DNA from: Sphingobacterium athyrii
GTDB lineage: Bacteria > Bacteroidota > Bacteroidia > Sphingobacteriales > Sphingobacteriaceae
Length of the DNA: 64,000 bases
Assembly: GCF_003071065.1 (NCBI RefSeq)
Contig: NZ_QCXX01000003.1
Coordinates: forward strand, 822,687-886,686
Direction: 5' to 3'
The position numbers and the translations under genes are program-made. Positions within the stretch are counted from its first letter, which is position 1. Every line of letters starts with the position of its first letter. Shown here piece after piece: positions 45,406 to 54,747 of this stretch. The notes beneath the pieces were generated by a model. The model saw only the letters and a program-made list of their open reading frames with translations. It was not told the origin of the DNA and made no database searches.

Positions 45406-46209
45406 TTAAATTTGCGAGGTCGTTAAATCAAATTTTTCTTTGAACGAAGCATAAAAATGAGACAGGTTTTCAAAGCCTAAATCCAGATAAAAATCGGCCG
45501 GTTTTTGCTTTTTATGTTTGATTAAATAATGAGCTTCATCCAGACGTTTTGCCAGCAACCATTGTTTTGGTGTTGTGTTAAATGTTTTAGAGAAGTCTCG
45601 CTTAAAGCCCGAAAGACTTCTACCGGTGAGCTTAGCAAAGGATTCCACCGAAACATTGAACATATAATTTTGGTTCATGAATTCTTCCAAATCCATTTTG
45701 TATGGCTCAGAAAAATCGAATAATATTTGTTTAAAATCAGGGTTGCTCTGTAGTAACAATTCTATCGCTTCCCTGATTTTTAAATCTGCTAATCTTGGTG
45801 TTGCTTCTTTTGTCTTATTGATATAAGGTGCTAATGAAATGAAATAATTTTGTAGAAAATCATCCGGTTCAAAAAACAATTTCTGTTTACCTGAATATTT
45901 TTTATCTACCACAACCTTATTTTCCAGAGCATATTGTTGCAGCGTTTCCTTGTCCAAGGTAATCGATAAAAACTGATATTTCCCCGATTTTGCAGGATAC
46001 TTAATTGTTCTTATCAATTGGTTTTTCCGAACCAATACGATTGTATTTTCTGGAATTATCGTATTTCCATCAGCGTGGAAAGCATGCGTTTCTCCCGATA
46101 GTTGAAACCCTAAAAAATGCTCGGGAATAAATTCTTCATTTCCTCTGTGTTTTTCAAAAACACAGGAATAAACCAACTTATCAAAAATGATTTCACGCTT
46201 TGCTTCCAT
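45406..46209 (-). CDS. AraC-family transcriptional regulator
   Basis: The 267-residue protein has a cupin-like N-terminus (EHFLGFQLSGETHAFHADG) and a C-terminal HTH pair, of which VESFAKLTGRSLSGFKRDFS and LDLGFENLSHFYASFKEKFD are visible. It is the last gene of the leftward SDR-GlcG-AraC unit, so it may be an autoregulated controller of that unit. Confidence 0.85.
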   Translation of the reverse strand: MEAKREIIFDKLVYSCVFEKHRGNEEFIPEHFLGFQLSGETHAFHADGNTIIPENTIVLVRKNQLIRTIKYPAKSGKYQFLSITLDKETLQQYALENKVVVDKKYSGKQKLFFEPDDFLQNYFISLAPYINKTKEATPRLADLKIREAIELLLQSNPDFKQILFDFSEPYKMDLEEFMNQNYMFNVSVESFAKLTGRSLSGFKRDFSKTFNTTPKQWLLAKRLDEAHYLIKHKKQKPADFYLDLGFENLSHFYASFKEKFDLTTSQI

Positions 46210-46228
46210 ACCACAAATATCTTAAATT

Positions 46229-46630
46229 TTAATTGATAACAACTGCCCCTGCATTTGCAATTTCTTTGTCTTGTTGCGGCGAACCACCCGAGGATGCGAT
46301 AGCTCCGATAATATTGCCTTCCCTATTTTTGATGACAACACCACCTGCAATGGTCAATAATCCGTCATTTGAATTCAGCATTCCGTATCCGTGAATGTCT
46401 GCACCGGAAACGATTGTTCCCATTATTTCGCTGTCGACGCCAAACATTACGGCTGTTCTTGCTTTTTTCACCGCAAAATCAATTACACCGTAAACACTAT
46501 CTAATCTTGCAAAAGAAATCAAATGTCCGCCTGCATCAACCACGGCAATACTTACTGGAATGTTTAATGTTTTTGCTTTTTCTATCGCAACGTTCAATGC
46601 TTTTGTTGCTTCCTTATAAGTGATGTTCAT
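46229..46630 (-). CDS. GlcG/HbpS-family heme-binding-type protein
   Basis: The 133-residue protein belongs to the GlcG/HbpS family: IPVSIAVVDAGGHLISFARL, FAVKKARTAVMFG and GGVVIKNREGNIIGAIASSG are family hallmarks. Members bind heme or cobalamin or act as small cofactor-binding partners of oxidoreductases. It lies between an SDR gene and an AraC gene in the same direction. Confidence 0.85.
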   Translation of the reverse strand: MNITYKEATKALNVAIEKAKTLNIPVSIAVVDAGGHLISFARLDSVYGVIDFAVKKARTAVMFGVDSEIMGTIVSGADIHGYGMLNSNDGLLTIAGGVVIKNREGNIIGAIASSGGSPQQDKEIANAGAVVIN

Positions 46631-46769
46631 TTTATTTCTGTCTAATGATTACTGTTCTTTTTATCGTCAAATAGAGTTGACGGCAACCCGATATTCACAA
46701 CCCGATTTGAGCGGAGCTCTTTTGTGTAGCAAAGCACAGATCTTTCGTCCGTGCTTTCCGGAATTTCAT

Positions 46770-47561
46770 TTAGCTTTTTGCTGTCCAGGCGTCTGCCTGC
46801 AGTTGTTTTACAAAATCTTCGGTTTCTTTTGGATGTACATTTCTGAAGTTAGAATTCTCATCCAAAGCCACATCTACGATACATTCGGCCATTGATTGAG
46901 GATCTAACTGGTTTGCCAAAGCTTCGGCTGTCCCGTCAAAAGCTGATGGAGGTGTGAAATTGGTTGATGGATTGTACCAACGTGAAATAGTGTCCACGCC
47001 ACGGTCGTTGAAACCAGTTCCAAAGATACCGGGATTACAAGTTGCAATTTTGATGTTGAATGGTGCTAATTCTGTTTTCAAACCTTCGGCGATGGAACCC
47101 ATTGCGTGTTTTGAAGCACAATATGCGGCAACGTAAGGAACCGTCCATAGTTCGCCCATTGACGTTGTGAAAACAATTTTGCCGGGCCTTTTTTCGTCAA
47201 TGAATTTCTTGATGAAACCTTGCGCCAATTGCAATCCACCGAAAACATTGACGTCAAACATCGAACGGATCAAATCTATGGGTTGCTCTGCAATTGGTCC
47301 GCCTTCCATAATTCCGGCGTTGCTGATTAAAATATCGATGTCGTATTTTTGGCTGACGTAAGCGATGTCTGCTGCATTGGTTACATCTAATTTATCCACG
47401 GTCAATTCTATTCCTTGCTCCTTGGCTTCTCTTATCAGGTCGCTCATTTGCGGGTAAACCTGTGCTGTTGCTATTACTTTGTGCCCTTTTTTTGCTAAAT
47501 CAAATGCAGCAATTTTTCCAAATCCACTTGCAGCTCCTGTAATTAAAATTCTTTTGCTCAT
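46770..47561 (-). CDS. Short-chain dehydrogenase/reductase
   Basis: A classical SDR of 263 residues: TGAASGFG (8-15), SNAG (80-83), serine 134 and Y147-C-A-S-K151. It is the first gene of the unit with GlcG and AraC. Substrate unknown. Confidence 0.9.
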   Translation of the reverse strand: MSKRILITGAASGFGKIAAFDLAKKGHKVIATAQVYPQMSDLIREAKEQGIELTVDKLDVTNAADIAYVSQKYDIDILISNAGIMEGGPIAEQPIDLIRSMFDVNVFGGLQLAQGFIKKFIDEKRPGKIVFTTSMGELWTVPYVAAYCASKHAMGSIAEGLKTELAPFNIKIATCNPGIFGTGFNDRGVDTISRWYNPSTNFTPPSAFDGTAEALANQLDPQSMAECIVDVALDENSNFRNVHPKETEDFVKQLQADAWTAKS

Positions 47562-47765
47562 ATTTTTATATTTAAAAGTTATAGAGCAAAGTTGAGCTAA
47601 TTAGCTATAAAATTAATTGGTGAAAGGTCCAAATTTATATTGGCAGGAAGTTCAAGAAAATAAATACAGCGAACGGACGTTTGTTTCTTTTTTACGTAGT
47701 ATAAATGCATAACATGAAAATGTAGTCAGGGTAGTAAATAGTCCCGCCTTATAACATTCTACTTA

Positions 47766-48173
47766 TTATAGCCTTTTAACGCGTTTAAAAATTCTTTGAA
47801 CCTTTTGAGCATCCTGCGATTGAAGTCGTTTTCCATTTGCGTCCCAAAGAACCGGTGTTGCATGCAAATAAAGTTTTTCATTTATTATTTGTAATTCAAT
47901 CTCATCATTTTCATTTTGTACCGCCGGAATGAGCAGGAGTTTTCCCTTTATATTAGCCTTAAGTGTTTTTGCGGGAGCCATACCTGAACCTATATCGGTA
48001 AAAAGTGCATAATCCGTTCCCGGTTCAAAATGTATCTTGACGGTATTGGTCTGATACTTCGTTTTATACTGCCAGACACCTGCAAAGGCTAACTTTACGG
48101 ATTCAGGAATGCTTTGCGCAAAGGAAAGTTGAACGGCAAGCAATAGAAGGATGATCTTTATAAGTATTTTCAT
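47766..48173 (-). CDS. Exported hypothetical protein
   Basis: A 135-residue protein with a signal peptide (MKILIKIILLLLAVQLSFAQ) and a beta-rich mature part (FAGVWQYKTKYQTNTVKIHF) that resembles lipocalin-like small exported proteins. It starts 13 bp after an antitoxin-like gene. No family named with confidence. Confidence 0.55.
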   Translation of the reverse strand: MKILIKIILLLLAVQLSFAQSIPESVKLAFAGVWQYKTKYQTNTVKIHFEPGTDYALFTDIGSGMAPAKTLKANIKGKLLLIPAVQNENDEIELQIINEKLYLHATPVLWDANGKRLQSQDAQKVQRIFKRVKRL

Positions 48174-48186
48174 GTTTGGTCATTTT

Positions 48187-48480
48187 TTAAATATCCATTC
48201 TGCACAGCGCTTCCTTTAACCTTTTTATAGTTTCTGGCGTTTCCAGGCACTCTATGGGACTCAGGCCATCAAGAGCAGGAACTCTGCGATATACCCAATC
48301 CAAACTTTCTTCTCCCAAAAGTGCATATAACACTTTTGCAATATCGGTATGGTTATTCAATTTTTGTTCCAAAAGTTTTTGACTTTCAGAATACGTCCAG
48401 GAGGTCTCCGTTGCCAATTTCACAAGAGTATCCCAGCCCCTGCTTGCGCTACTGTCAAAATATTGTTCAAGTCTGTTCAT
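48187..48480 (-). CDS. MbcA/ParS-like (DUF2384) antitoxin-type protein
   Basis: From the ATG at 48480 (MNRLEQYFDSSASRG) the 97-residue product is helical and ends ALDGLSPIECLETPETIKRL, similar to the toxin-binding tail of MbcA/Xre-type antitoxins (LDGLxPxExLxT). There is no RES-domain toxin next to it; the following gene codes for an exported protein. It may be an orphan or have another role. Confidence 0.45.
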   Translation of the reverse strand: MNRLEQYFDSSASRGWDTLVKLATETSWTYSESQKLLEQKLNNHTDIAKVLYALLGEESLDWVYRRVPALDGLSPIECLETPETIKRLKEALCRMDI

Positions 48481-48720
48481 TTTCTTGTTCTTTATTTTAC
48501 ATCTGCTTACCATTCTGCTTCATGATACCAAGGGTAAACACGGCATATACGATAGATATCTATTCCATTAAATTCAATTTCTACACTCCCCCGTTCTATT
48601 TTCATGATTTTCATTAGCGTGTTTTTTGTTTTTTTACTTTGGTCAGGGCATGCTGTGGAACATCTATTCCTTATTAAATAAAAATTCATAGTCAATGATG
48701 TTTTGGATGTAAACTTTTTC

Positions 48721-49281
48721 TTATCCTTTCTTAAAACCGATGCTGTTTATTTTATTATCCTCCAATATTTTTTTGAGCTGCCCGGACACAACAATTTTAT
48801 TATTTTCTGCCGAACGGACGATATGATATTGGTAGCCATATTCCTCCAACGGATCTGTTTTTAGAACTGTTTTGGAGAATTTATAAGAGCCATCAACAGG
48901 GTGTTTGCTGTAAACAGATTGATCAAGGTCGTAACAATCTACTTTATTGAATACGTTGAGTGCAAAATAACTGGTGTTTTTCTGCTCCTTATAGATAAAT
49001 GCTGTTTCAAAAAGTTGCACATCGGTTTTACAATGCGCTTCAATAAGTTTTTTAAAACGTTCGCTGATCAAAATGCCTCCGCCCACGGTAGTCAGCACAT
49101 CTAGTGTGATCAGGCTTTCATATGCGACTTCACTGTTTTCAGCATCTTCATAAATGAGACTTGTCCCTTCTGCATCTGCGATAAATTTACCGACAGCTAA
49201 ATAAGAGCCGTTGATCTGGTTCGTTAAACTGTACTTAAACGGTAAATTTGGCTTGCTCTTTACCTCTAAAAAATAATTCAT
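48721..49281 (-). CDS. Imm11-like (MXAN_0049-type) immunity protein
   Basis: The 186-residue protein shows the Imm11 pattern: ILISERFKKLIEAHCKTDVQ, AFIYKEQKNTSYFALNVFNK and VDCYDLDQSVY. It is soluble. It lies 17 bp downstream of a related gene, and the two are likely tandem immunity proteins. The cognate toxin is not in the window. Confidence 0.6.
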   Translation of the reverse strand: MNYFLEVKSKPNLPFKYSLTNQINGSYLAVGKFIADAEGTSLIYEDAENSEVAYESLITLDVLTTVGGGILISERFKKLIEAHCKTDVQLFETAFIYKEQKNTSYFALNVFNKVDCYDLDQSVYSKHPVDGSYKFSKTVLKTDPLEEYGYQYHIVRSAENNKIVVSGQLKKILEDNKINSIGFKKG

Positions 49282-49298
49282 TGGTTATATCTTTTTAT

Positions 49299-49853
49299 TT
49301 ACGTTGCCGCACCCACTTGTTCAAATTCCAACCCTTTTATACCATTTACTTCAATCAGGGTCTTGAAGTCCTCAGTACAATAATAGAAAGTGATGAGCTT
49401 CTTATCTCTGAAAATCTGTAATTCTCCTATATGTGCTTTGATAAATTTGATATTGTTGCTTTTCAACATTTCCATTGATTGTTGATAATCCAGATTTGAA
49501 AAATCTATTGCTTCTACGATATCCAGTACATTTAAAAAGGAAAAGACGGGTTCTCCCGATTCTATTATGATCGGCAATAACTCTATATTCATTTGGTTAA
49601 AGAGACTATCAAACTCATTCTTTATAAAAAGCATGTTCCCGTAGCTTCGAGCATCAAAATCTCTTTTCTTTGTTTGCTCACTGTTTTTTTCACTTTTTAC
49701 GTCCGTAACATCTTCTAGCAGTTGAAACTCTGGAACCTTCCACATTCCGGCCAGGGTCTGACCTTTGAAATCCTTAAATTGATTGATGGTCACTTCATCC
49801 TTTGCAGAAATATTCTTATACGAATAGTCAGTTTGGATTTTATAGATATTCAT
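49299..49853 (-). CDS. Imm11-like immunity protein, tandem relative
   Basis: The 184-residue protein has YGNMLFIKNEFDSLFNQMNI, ELLPIIIESGEPVFSFLNVL and VEAIDFSNLD, the pattern of MXAN_0049-type immunity proteins and the same general architecture as the following gene, but with low direct similarity. Probably paralogous. It reads leftward. Confidence 0.55.
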   Translation of the reverse strand: MNIYKIQTDYSYKNISAKDEVTINQFKDFKGQTLAGMWKVPEFQLLEDVTDVKSEKNSEQTKKRDFDARSYGNMLFIKNEFDSLFNQMNIELLPIIIESGEPVFSFLNVLDIVEAIDFSNLDYQQSMEMLKSNNIKFIKAHIGELQIFRDKKLITFYYCTEDFKTLIEVNGIKGLEFEQVGAAT

Positions 49854-49965
49854 TTCAATTGGTTCTTCTTTATTTATTTTTTTGTTTCTGTTTTTCTATT
49901 TATTGGGCATATCTGTTTTTCAATTTTTGGTTGAAGGACATTTCTGAAATTTATTTTTGAATGAT

Positions 49966-50985
49966 TTAAGATATTTCAAAAAAATTGATATTATCCGAAA
50001 GTAAGTCGCTTTTTCCAGCATTTTCTAATTGCTTTTTTATTATCGTATAACGTTTATCATGCCTGTCCATTAATCGCATTTGGGCTTTTTTTAGTGTTTT
50101 GATTTTCGTTAGAACTTCGGAAAAAATTTTTGCAGGCACTTTATCTGCGCTTAGCAAGACAAATAAATATTCGATATTTGAGGTAATAAGTGTTTCGATT
50201 TCGTTCAGTTTGTGCATTGCGTTGATTTGTAATACCCTTAATTTTTTATTTTTACTAAAATCAGGTAACGCCGTTAATGCGAATTCATCTAAATATAGCT
50301 TTTTTAATCCTGTCGCATTTGAAATAAAATCAATGTTTTGAACTTTTTTTATTCCAGAAAGTTGCAAATACTCCACACTGTTAGATAATAACACCGGAAA
50401 ATTTTCGCCCGCCTGACAATCACTAACAACTAATGTTTTTAATGAAATGCCATGTAAGACCGAAAAATCAATTTGTTGAAAATCGGATATGCTCAGTCCT
50501 TTTAAATTTTTTAGCCCACATAATGAAACTATTTCGGTGAATTTCCCTTGCAAATGGAGGTAATTTATATTGGGAAACTTTTCCAATAAACGCAGATCAG
50601 ATTTTACATCCACATAAACGTACAACTCTGTTACCAACTCAATCATAGAAAATTCGGTGAAACTTTGTTGAGCTGCAATGGAGACACCTAGTTTCCTCAC
50701 ATTTTTCAGTTGCGATAATGTTTCAAAATCTTGTTTGGTATATGCATGATATTTATTGGATTTCTCAGGGTCTTGAAAAGGTAAGATAATGAGCTTTATA
50801 TCGGGGCGTTTTGCGAACAATATTTTGTCTAAACTTTGTAAAAGATTATCGCTGTTATCATTTAATCGAAAATAAAAAATTCCGTCTTTGTCAATTGCGT
50901 TGCGGGCGTGTGTTTCTGAATAGGATTTGCATAATTTTTCCCATTCCGAATAATTAATTATAGAAAGATATTTAGTTGCTTCCAT
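49966..50985 (-). CDS. Leucine-rich-repeat-like protein
   Basis: The 339-residue protein (start MEATKYLSIINYSEWEKL) has irregular leucine-rich repeats: LKNVRKLGVSIAAQQ, NINYLHLQGKFTEIVSL, LKGLSISDFQQIDFSVL, LKKLYLDEFALTALPDF. It has no signal peptide, so it is cytoplasmic, as are the other cassette-like LRR proteins here. The function is unknown. It is one of three minus-strand genes separated by palindromic spacers. Confidence 0.6.
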   Translation of the reverse strand: MEATKYLSIINYSEWEKLCKSYSETHARNAIDKDGIFYFRLNDNSDNLLQSLDKILFAKRPDIKLIILPFQDPEKSNKYHAYTKQDFETLSQLKNVRKLGVSIAAQQSFTEFSMIELVTELYVYVDVKSDLRLLEKFPNINYLHLQGKFTEIVSLCGLKNLKGLSISDFQQIDFSVLHGISLKTLVVSDCQAGENFPVLLSNSVEYLQLSGIKKVQNIDFISNATGLKKLYLDEFALTALPDFSKNKKLRVLQINAMHKLNEIETLITSNIEYLFVLLSADKVPAKIFSEVLTKIKTLKKAQMRLMDRHDKRYTIIKKQLENAGKSDLLSDNINFFEIS

Positions 50986-51004
50986 TCTTTTTTGCATAAA
51001 AGTT

Positions 51005-51099
51005 CAATTGAAAAATTACCGTCCCAAATTTTGCAAATCATCTCGCCTGACACAAACGGCGAAGCCCTCACCGAAGTACCCTCTGTTGGCGGTATTTTT
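51005..51099 (-). repeat. Cassette-site-like palindromic spacer G
   Basis: On the minus strand it starts TACCGCCAACAGAGGG and ends GGGACGGTAA, with outer TACCG/CGGTA and inner GAGGGCTTCGCC-type pairing. It shares the R''-like box TACCGCCAAC with spacer C. Confidence 0.45.
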
Positions 51100-51100
51100 T

Positions 51101-52162
51101 TTATCTTTTATAATTCGGTTCTTCAAGTAAAATCGGTATCGGGTTAAGGAGTACCCACTTTGTTGCAAGTTGGCATAAATAATTAAGTTCGTCCGTTTCT
51201 GCATCTCCAGTTTTGCGAATGTCTTGTACAAGTGAAGTTAGTTTTTCAAGTTCATTAACTGGCAGAGCGTTACTCGAAGCTAAATGCACAAGAAATGCGT
51301 CCAACATTTTTTTGAAATCAACATTCCAGTTCCCGCCCCCGTTTCTGTATATTTCATCTCTTACTTTTCCTGCAATTCGCACAACTTCTCCTTGCACTGT
51401 TTTTGCAGATCCCTTTGATGGAATTAAAAGTTCCCACAATTCTTCAAATTGTTTTTGCCAAGTAGTTCCACTTATAACAATTGGCGATACACCATCGTGC
51501 ATAATCCGTTTTTTTACTGGCGGAACATTATATATTTCGTAAAGTTTGCTTAGCGCTTCGTCAGTTTCTTGCAGATAATCTTTGTTGAAATTTTCACGAT
51601 GAAATTCAAAATTTTCTCCGATACGGGTAATGTTATCTTGCATTTTTTGAGTTATCGCTGCGTTTTTCAATAAGATATTCGATATTTCTACCAAATTTAC
51701 GATGTCGATATTACTTGCACGGTTCAGCGCTCTTTCAAGAGGTGTCTCCCTATTTGCATTCAAAGCATTTGTATCAGCTCCGTATTCAATCAATTTTTTT
51801 ACCGAAGTAACATTAAAACTACTTCCTGCTGCAAAATGCAAAGGTGTATCTCCATACTTGTCAACTGCATTGATATTCGCCCCAAGTTCTAAAAGTAGCG
51901 TAATCTTGCCACTTCGGGTCATTGCGTGTTGATGTAGTGCCGTACGTTCATAATAATCTACAGCCTCAATGTCTGCTCCGTTTTCTACCAGCCAACGAAC
52001 TAGCTCGTCTGGAACATTGAAGAAACTAAGGGCAGTTGCTTTTCCATAACCGCCTCGTGCATCCAATTCACAGGTATCAAATACCTTTTTGAGATTGTCT
52101 ATATTATTTTCGTTAATTAAATCGTCAAAATTTTTAGGAAGTGTTTTTTTCTTTTTTGCCAT
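51101..52162 (-). CDS. Ankyrin-repeat protein
   Basis: The 353-residue protein has at least three ankyrin repeats near residues 35-150: ELVRWLVENGADIEAVDYYE, TLLLELGANINAVDKYGDTP and KKLIEYGADTNALNANRETP. The C-terminal half is helical and unrecognised. It has no signal peptide. Stop at 51101 lies directly before spacer G. Confidence 0.8.
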   Translation of the reverse strand: MAKKKKTLPKNFDDLINENNIDNLKKVFDTCELDARGGYGKATALSFFNVPDELVRWLVENGADIEAVDYYERTALHQHAMTRSGKITLLLELGANINAVDKYGDTPLHFAAGSSFNVTSVKKLIEYGADTNALNANRETPLERALNRASNIDIVNLVEISNILLKNAAITQKMQDNITRIGENFEFHRENFNKDYLQETDEALSKLYEIYNVPPVKKRIMHDGVSPIVISGTTWQKQFEELWELLIPSKGSAKTVQGEVVRIAGKVRDEIYRNGGGNWNVDFKKMLDAFLVHLASSNALPVNELEKLTSLVQDIRKTGDAETDELNYLCQLATKWVLLNPIPILLEEPNYKR

Positions 52163-52196
52163 TTTGTTTCTCTTGGTTTTGGGGTTCAGTAAAATT

Positions 52197-52333
52197 GTTT
52201 ACAACGTTGCAGGGTTTCTGCTCCGGCTCAAAATCGAGGCACACAAGCTGATATTATTACTAAAGTTCAATAGAAAAACTACTGTCGAACGTTGAAGTTT
52301 CACCCCCTATTGCAAAACCTTCGTTATCAGCAG
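52197..52333 (-). repeat. Cassette-site-like palindromic spacer F
   Basis: On the minus strand CTGATAACGAAGGTTTTGCA begins a spacer that parallels spacer B in order and length, including GTTCGACAGTAGTTTTTC and a CCCTGCAACGTTGT end. Pairing of the outer boxes is weak. Confidence 0.45.
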
Positions 52334-52349
52334 TAGATTTCTCACTTTT

Positions 52350-53072
52350 TTATAATGCTGTTAATAAGGGTAGTTCATTTAAAAGTTTTTCTTTATTTCC
52401 ATTTTCCAAATATCTTGGTAGAATATACAGTTTTTGCAATTTTTTAAGTGAACATAAAGCTGTGATGTCGTAATTCTTCTTTTCTACATTAAGTATAAAA
52501 GCAAGATATTTCAGGTTGGTCAGTTTTGATATTGGCTCCATACTTCTGACAGCTTGTCCCGTTCCGCTCATTTTTCCGTGGTCTAAATAAAGTTCTTCTA
52601 AATTCACGAGAGAAGATAATGGTTCTAAATCAGACATATTATTTATCTCGTGGATATACAACGTTTTAAGGTTCGTTAAACCTCTAAGAAAATTGATATT
52701 ATCTACTTTCTTGATACTAGAAAGAATTAGCACCTCAAGATTTTTCAAAGGTGTTAAGTCTGGAATTTCATTTTGTTTGTTTATGCTTATATGAAGATAT
52801 TTTAAATTTGGCAATGTTGAAAATACACCCACTCGCTCATCGTCAATTTCTCCTAATATTATTGCTTCAATATTTTTATTTCCGTTTAACGAAGAAAGGT
52901 TTGTATACGTCAATTTGAACTTTTTCAAAGGCGTTGACATTTCCAAAATCTTTGTGTCAGGAGGAATTGTAGATAAGTCAAAAATTCCACTTACAGCTCC
53001 TTTGAAAACGCCAAGATGTGCATAGTCGGCAACTGGGCTTTTCTTTTCTAATAAATAATTATTCCAATTCAT
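52350..53072 (-). CDS. Leucine-rich-repeat protein
   Basis: From the ATG at 53072 (MNWNNYLLEKKSPVADY) the 240-residue protein is made of leucine-rich repeats (LPNLKYLHISINKQNEIPDL, LKNLEVLILSSIKKVDNINF, LTNLKTLYIHEINNMSDLEP). No signal peptide. The upstream extension to 53108 overlaps spacer E and is unlikely. Function unknown. Confidence 0.75.
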   Translation of the reverse strand: MNWNNYLLEKKSPVADYAHLGVFKGAVSGIFDLSTIPPDTKILEMSTPLKKFKLTYTNLSSLNGNKNIEAIILGEIDDERVGVFSTLPNLKYLHISINKQNEIPDLTPLKNLEVLILSSIKKVDNINFLRGLTNLKTLYIHEINNMSDLEPLSSLVNLEELYLDHGKMSGTGQAVRSMEPISKLTNLKYLAFILNVEKKNYDITALCSLKKLQKLYILPRYLENGNKEKLLNELPLLTAL

Positions 53073-53096
53073 ATGTTTTAGCGGTTTTTCAAAGTT

Positions 53097-53282
53097 GCAG
53101 TTACTCAAAGATTGGGCAACTTTGTTGTTTTTAATTATTTACTGTTGCTTGTTACGTCTTAAAATTAAGATATTTTATGGTTCAATGGCAAATCATTTAC
53201 AATTCACCGGGTTTCGTTTATGATTCGTAAAAAACGTATTTTGTACTTCAGCCCACCTGATGCAGAATCCTATTGGCAGTAG
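53097..53282 (-). repeat. Cassette-site-like palindromic spacer E
   Basis: On the minus strand it begins CTACTGCCAATAGGATTCTG and ends GTTGCCCAATCTTTGAGTAAC. Its body (GCATCAGGTGGGCTGAAGTAC, ACGAATCATAAACGAAACCC) is a clear relative of spacers A and C on the plus strand. Confidence 0.6.
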
Positions 53283-53549
53283 TTTCTTATCTTGTATAAT
53301 TCTGTTTTTCAGGCAACTTACCAGAACAGATGTACATCACATCTGTATTATTTTTTTGGCAGCTCATTTATTTTACTTTATTTCATAAAAAATAACCCAC
53401 AATTGAACGATCAAAGACGGAAGATGAGAGTCGTTATCACGGTAGACAGACTAAGCCTGGAAATGCCTTTCTGCATCGTAAGCTGTCTTCGTCAGGTGAA
53501 ACCAAACGAGTAGTAAAAAAGGAAGTTTTGACAAACCTAACAGCAAGAT

Positions 53550-53846
53550 ATGACCATTACATCGCATGATATGATTAGCGAGAACTACCTGCGGCTTAAC
53601 ATTAGCTCGGGCGGCCTCTCCAGAGGTTCTATTGATTTTATTTCGGAAAAGATCAATTTCAATATTAGTGGTCGATCTTTTTTCAAAGGGATGGCGGCTA
53701 TAAACCAACTCGAATTGGAATATAGCGATGGAAAATTGATTTTTATATTTAAGAACAAAAAGAATTTAGAGTTCAATTGCAGTTTAAAAGAATTTGAAAA
53801 AGTAAGTACACATATTAAGGCCTATGGATATCGTAAAACATATTAG
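53550..53846 (+). CDS. Hypothetical small protein
   Basis: The 98-residue frame (MTITSHDMISENYLRLNISS) is beta-rich and ends with a short helix. An opposite-strand frame overlaps it, but this one has the better composition. No family recognised. Confidence 0.5.
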   Translation: MTITSHDMISENYLRLNISSGGLSRGSIDFISEKINFNISGRSFFKGMAAINQLELEYSDGKLIFIFKNKKNLEFNCSLKEFEKVSTHIKAYGYRKTY

Positions 53847-53898
53847 AAAACATATAGATTAACAATAATCTTTTCCTTAAAGATGTTCAAAAAAACAA

Positions 53899-54372
53899 TT
53901 AATCTAACTGATCAATTAGTTTTTGATTATGTAGGAATGACCTAATAAAGTCCTCCAATGAATCCGATATTACCGAATCTGTGTAATAAATCTTATTCTT
54001 CCCATTCTCATCATCCTTGTCAATAGCTAAATAAACACCTTCGTTTACTTCGAAAAAAAGAAGTTTTTCACCATGATACAAATCGTCATAAACCTCTAAA
54101 TCTGGATCAGCTTCGAATTCATTCCGTTTTAAATTTACCTGAAATAAGGAAGTTGTATCTAACAATCTATTAATATCACCTTTAGATTTGTGGAAAAAGC
54201 CATAACCGATCTGCATATAAAAATCTTTTAATTCGGTCGGTAATTCATATCTAAATTCAGCCTCCGCTATTTTAACATCATTTTCTGATAATGGGTAGAA
54301 TATACTATCCAAATCATTACTTCGGGTTTCATTTTGGACCCTATACTCATTTACAAAAAAGAAATTACTCAT
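53899..54372 (-). CDS. SMI1/KNR4 (SUKH) family protein
   Basis: The 157-residue protein has the SUKH features AEFRYELPTELKDFYMQIGY, an acidic central loop (DDLYHGEKLLFFEVNEG) and a C-terminal LEDFIRSFLHN helix. It belongs to the immunity gene group on this segment. Cognate toxin not seen. Confidence 0.75.
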   Translation of the reverse strand: MSNFFFVNEYRVQNETRSNDLDSIFYPLSENDVKIAEAEFRYELPTELKDFYMQIGYGFFHKSKGDINRLLDTTSLFQVNLKRNEFEADPDLEVYDDLYHGEKLLFFEVNEGVYLAIDKDDENGKNKIYYTDSVISDSLEDFIRSFLHNQKLIDQLD

Positions 54373-54477
54373 ATTGTAATTTATAAAATCTAATCTTTAA
54401 ATTAAGATAAAATTAGAAATCATCCGATGAAGCAATAGATCATAATTCAGGGCTTCATCCATGTTATCATCTCCTTA

Positions 54478-54728
54478 CTACGATAGATCAATAATCTTAC
54501 CTGCTGCTTGACCAATAACCTCAATATAAGCTTTTACATCGACAACCTGTAAGTTTTTACTGGCTGCTTTGCCACCCAATACTAAAGCAGGAACATATCC
54601 ATAACATTGACCATATTCGAGTTTTGGCAGCTTTTCTTTTATTTCCAAAGAATCCTTAGAAAAAAAGGGTTTTTATGGGAAATAAAATATTCGTCAAAAA
54701 ACGCATCAATTATATCAATAATAAACAT
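54478..54728 (-). pseudogene. Truncated, frameshifted GAD-like/DUF1851 immunity gene
   Basis: The frame starting at 54728 (MFIIDIIDAFFDEYFISHKN) changes frame at a run of seven T and continues as SLEIKEKLPKLEYGQC, YGYVPALVLGG and KAYIEVIGQAAGKIIDLS. This matches the last third of the two complete genes downstream (for example YVPPLGLGG and HISLIAQAVGKIG). The first two thirds are missing. Confidence 0.65.
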
Positions 54729-54747
54729 TTATGGTTACTTTGTCTTT

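Noticed and set aside
48507..48614. Short minus-strand frame ending RVYPWYHEAEW
   Set aside because: It looks protein-like but is only about 35 residues, with no family or partner. It may be the end of a lost gene.
53451..53708. Minus-strand open frame opposite the 98-residue gene
   Set aside because: Its composition is poor and it overlaps the better plus-strand frame; treated as a shadow.
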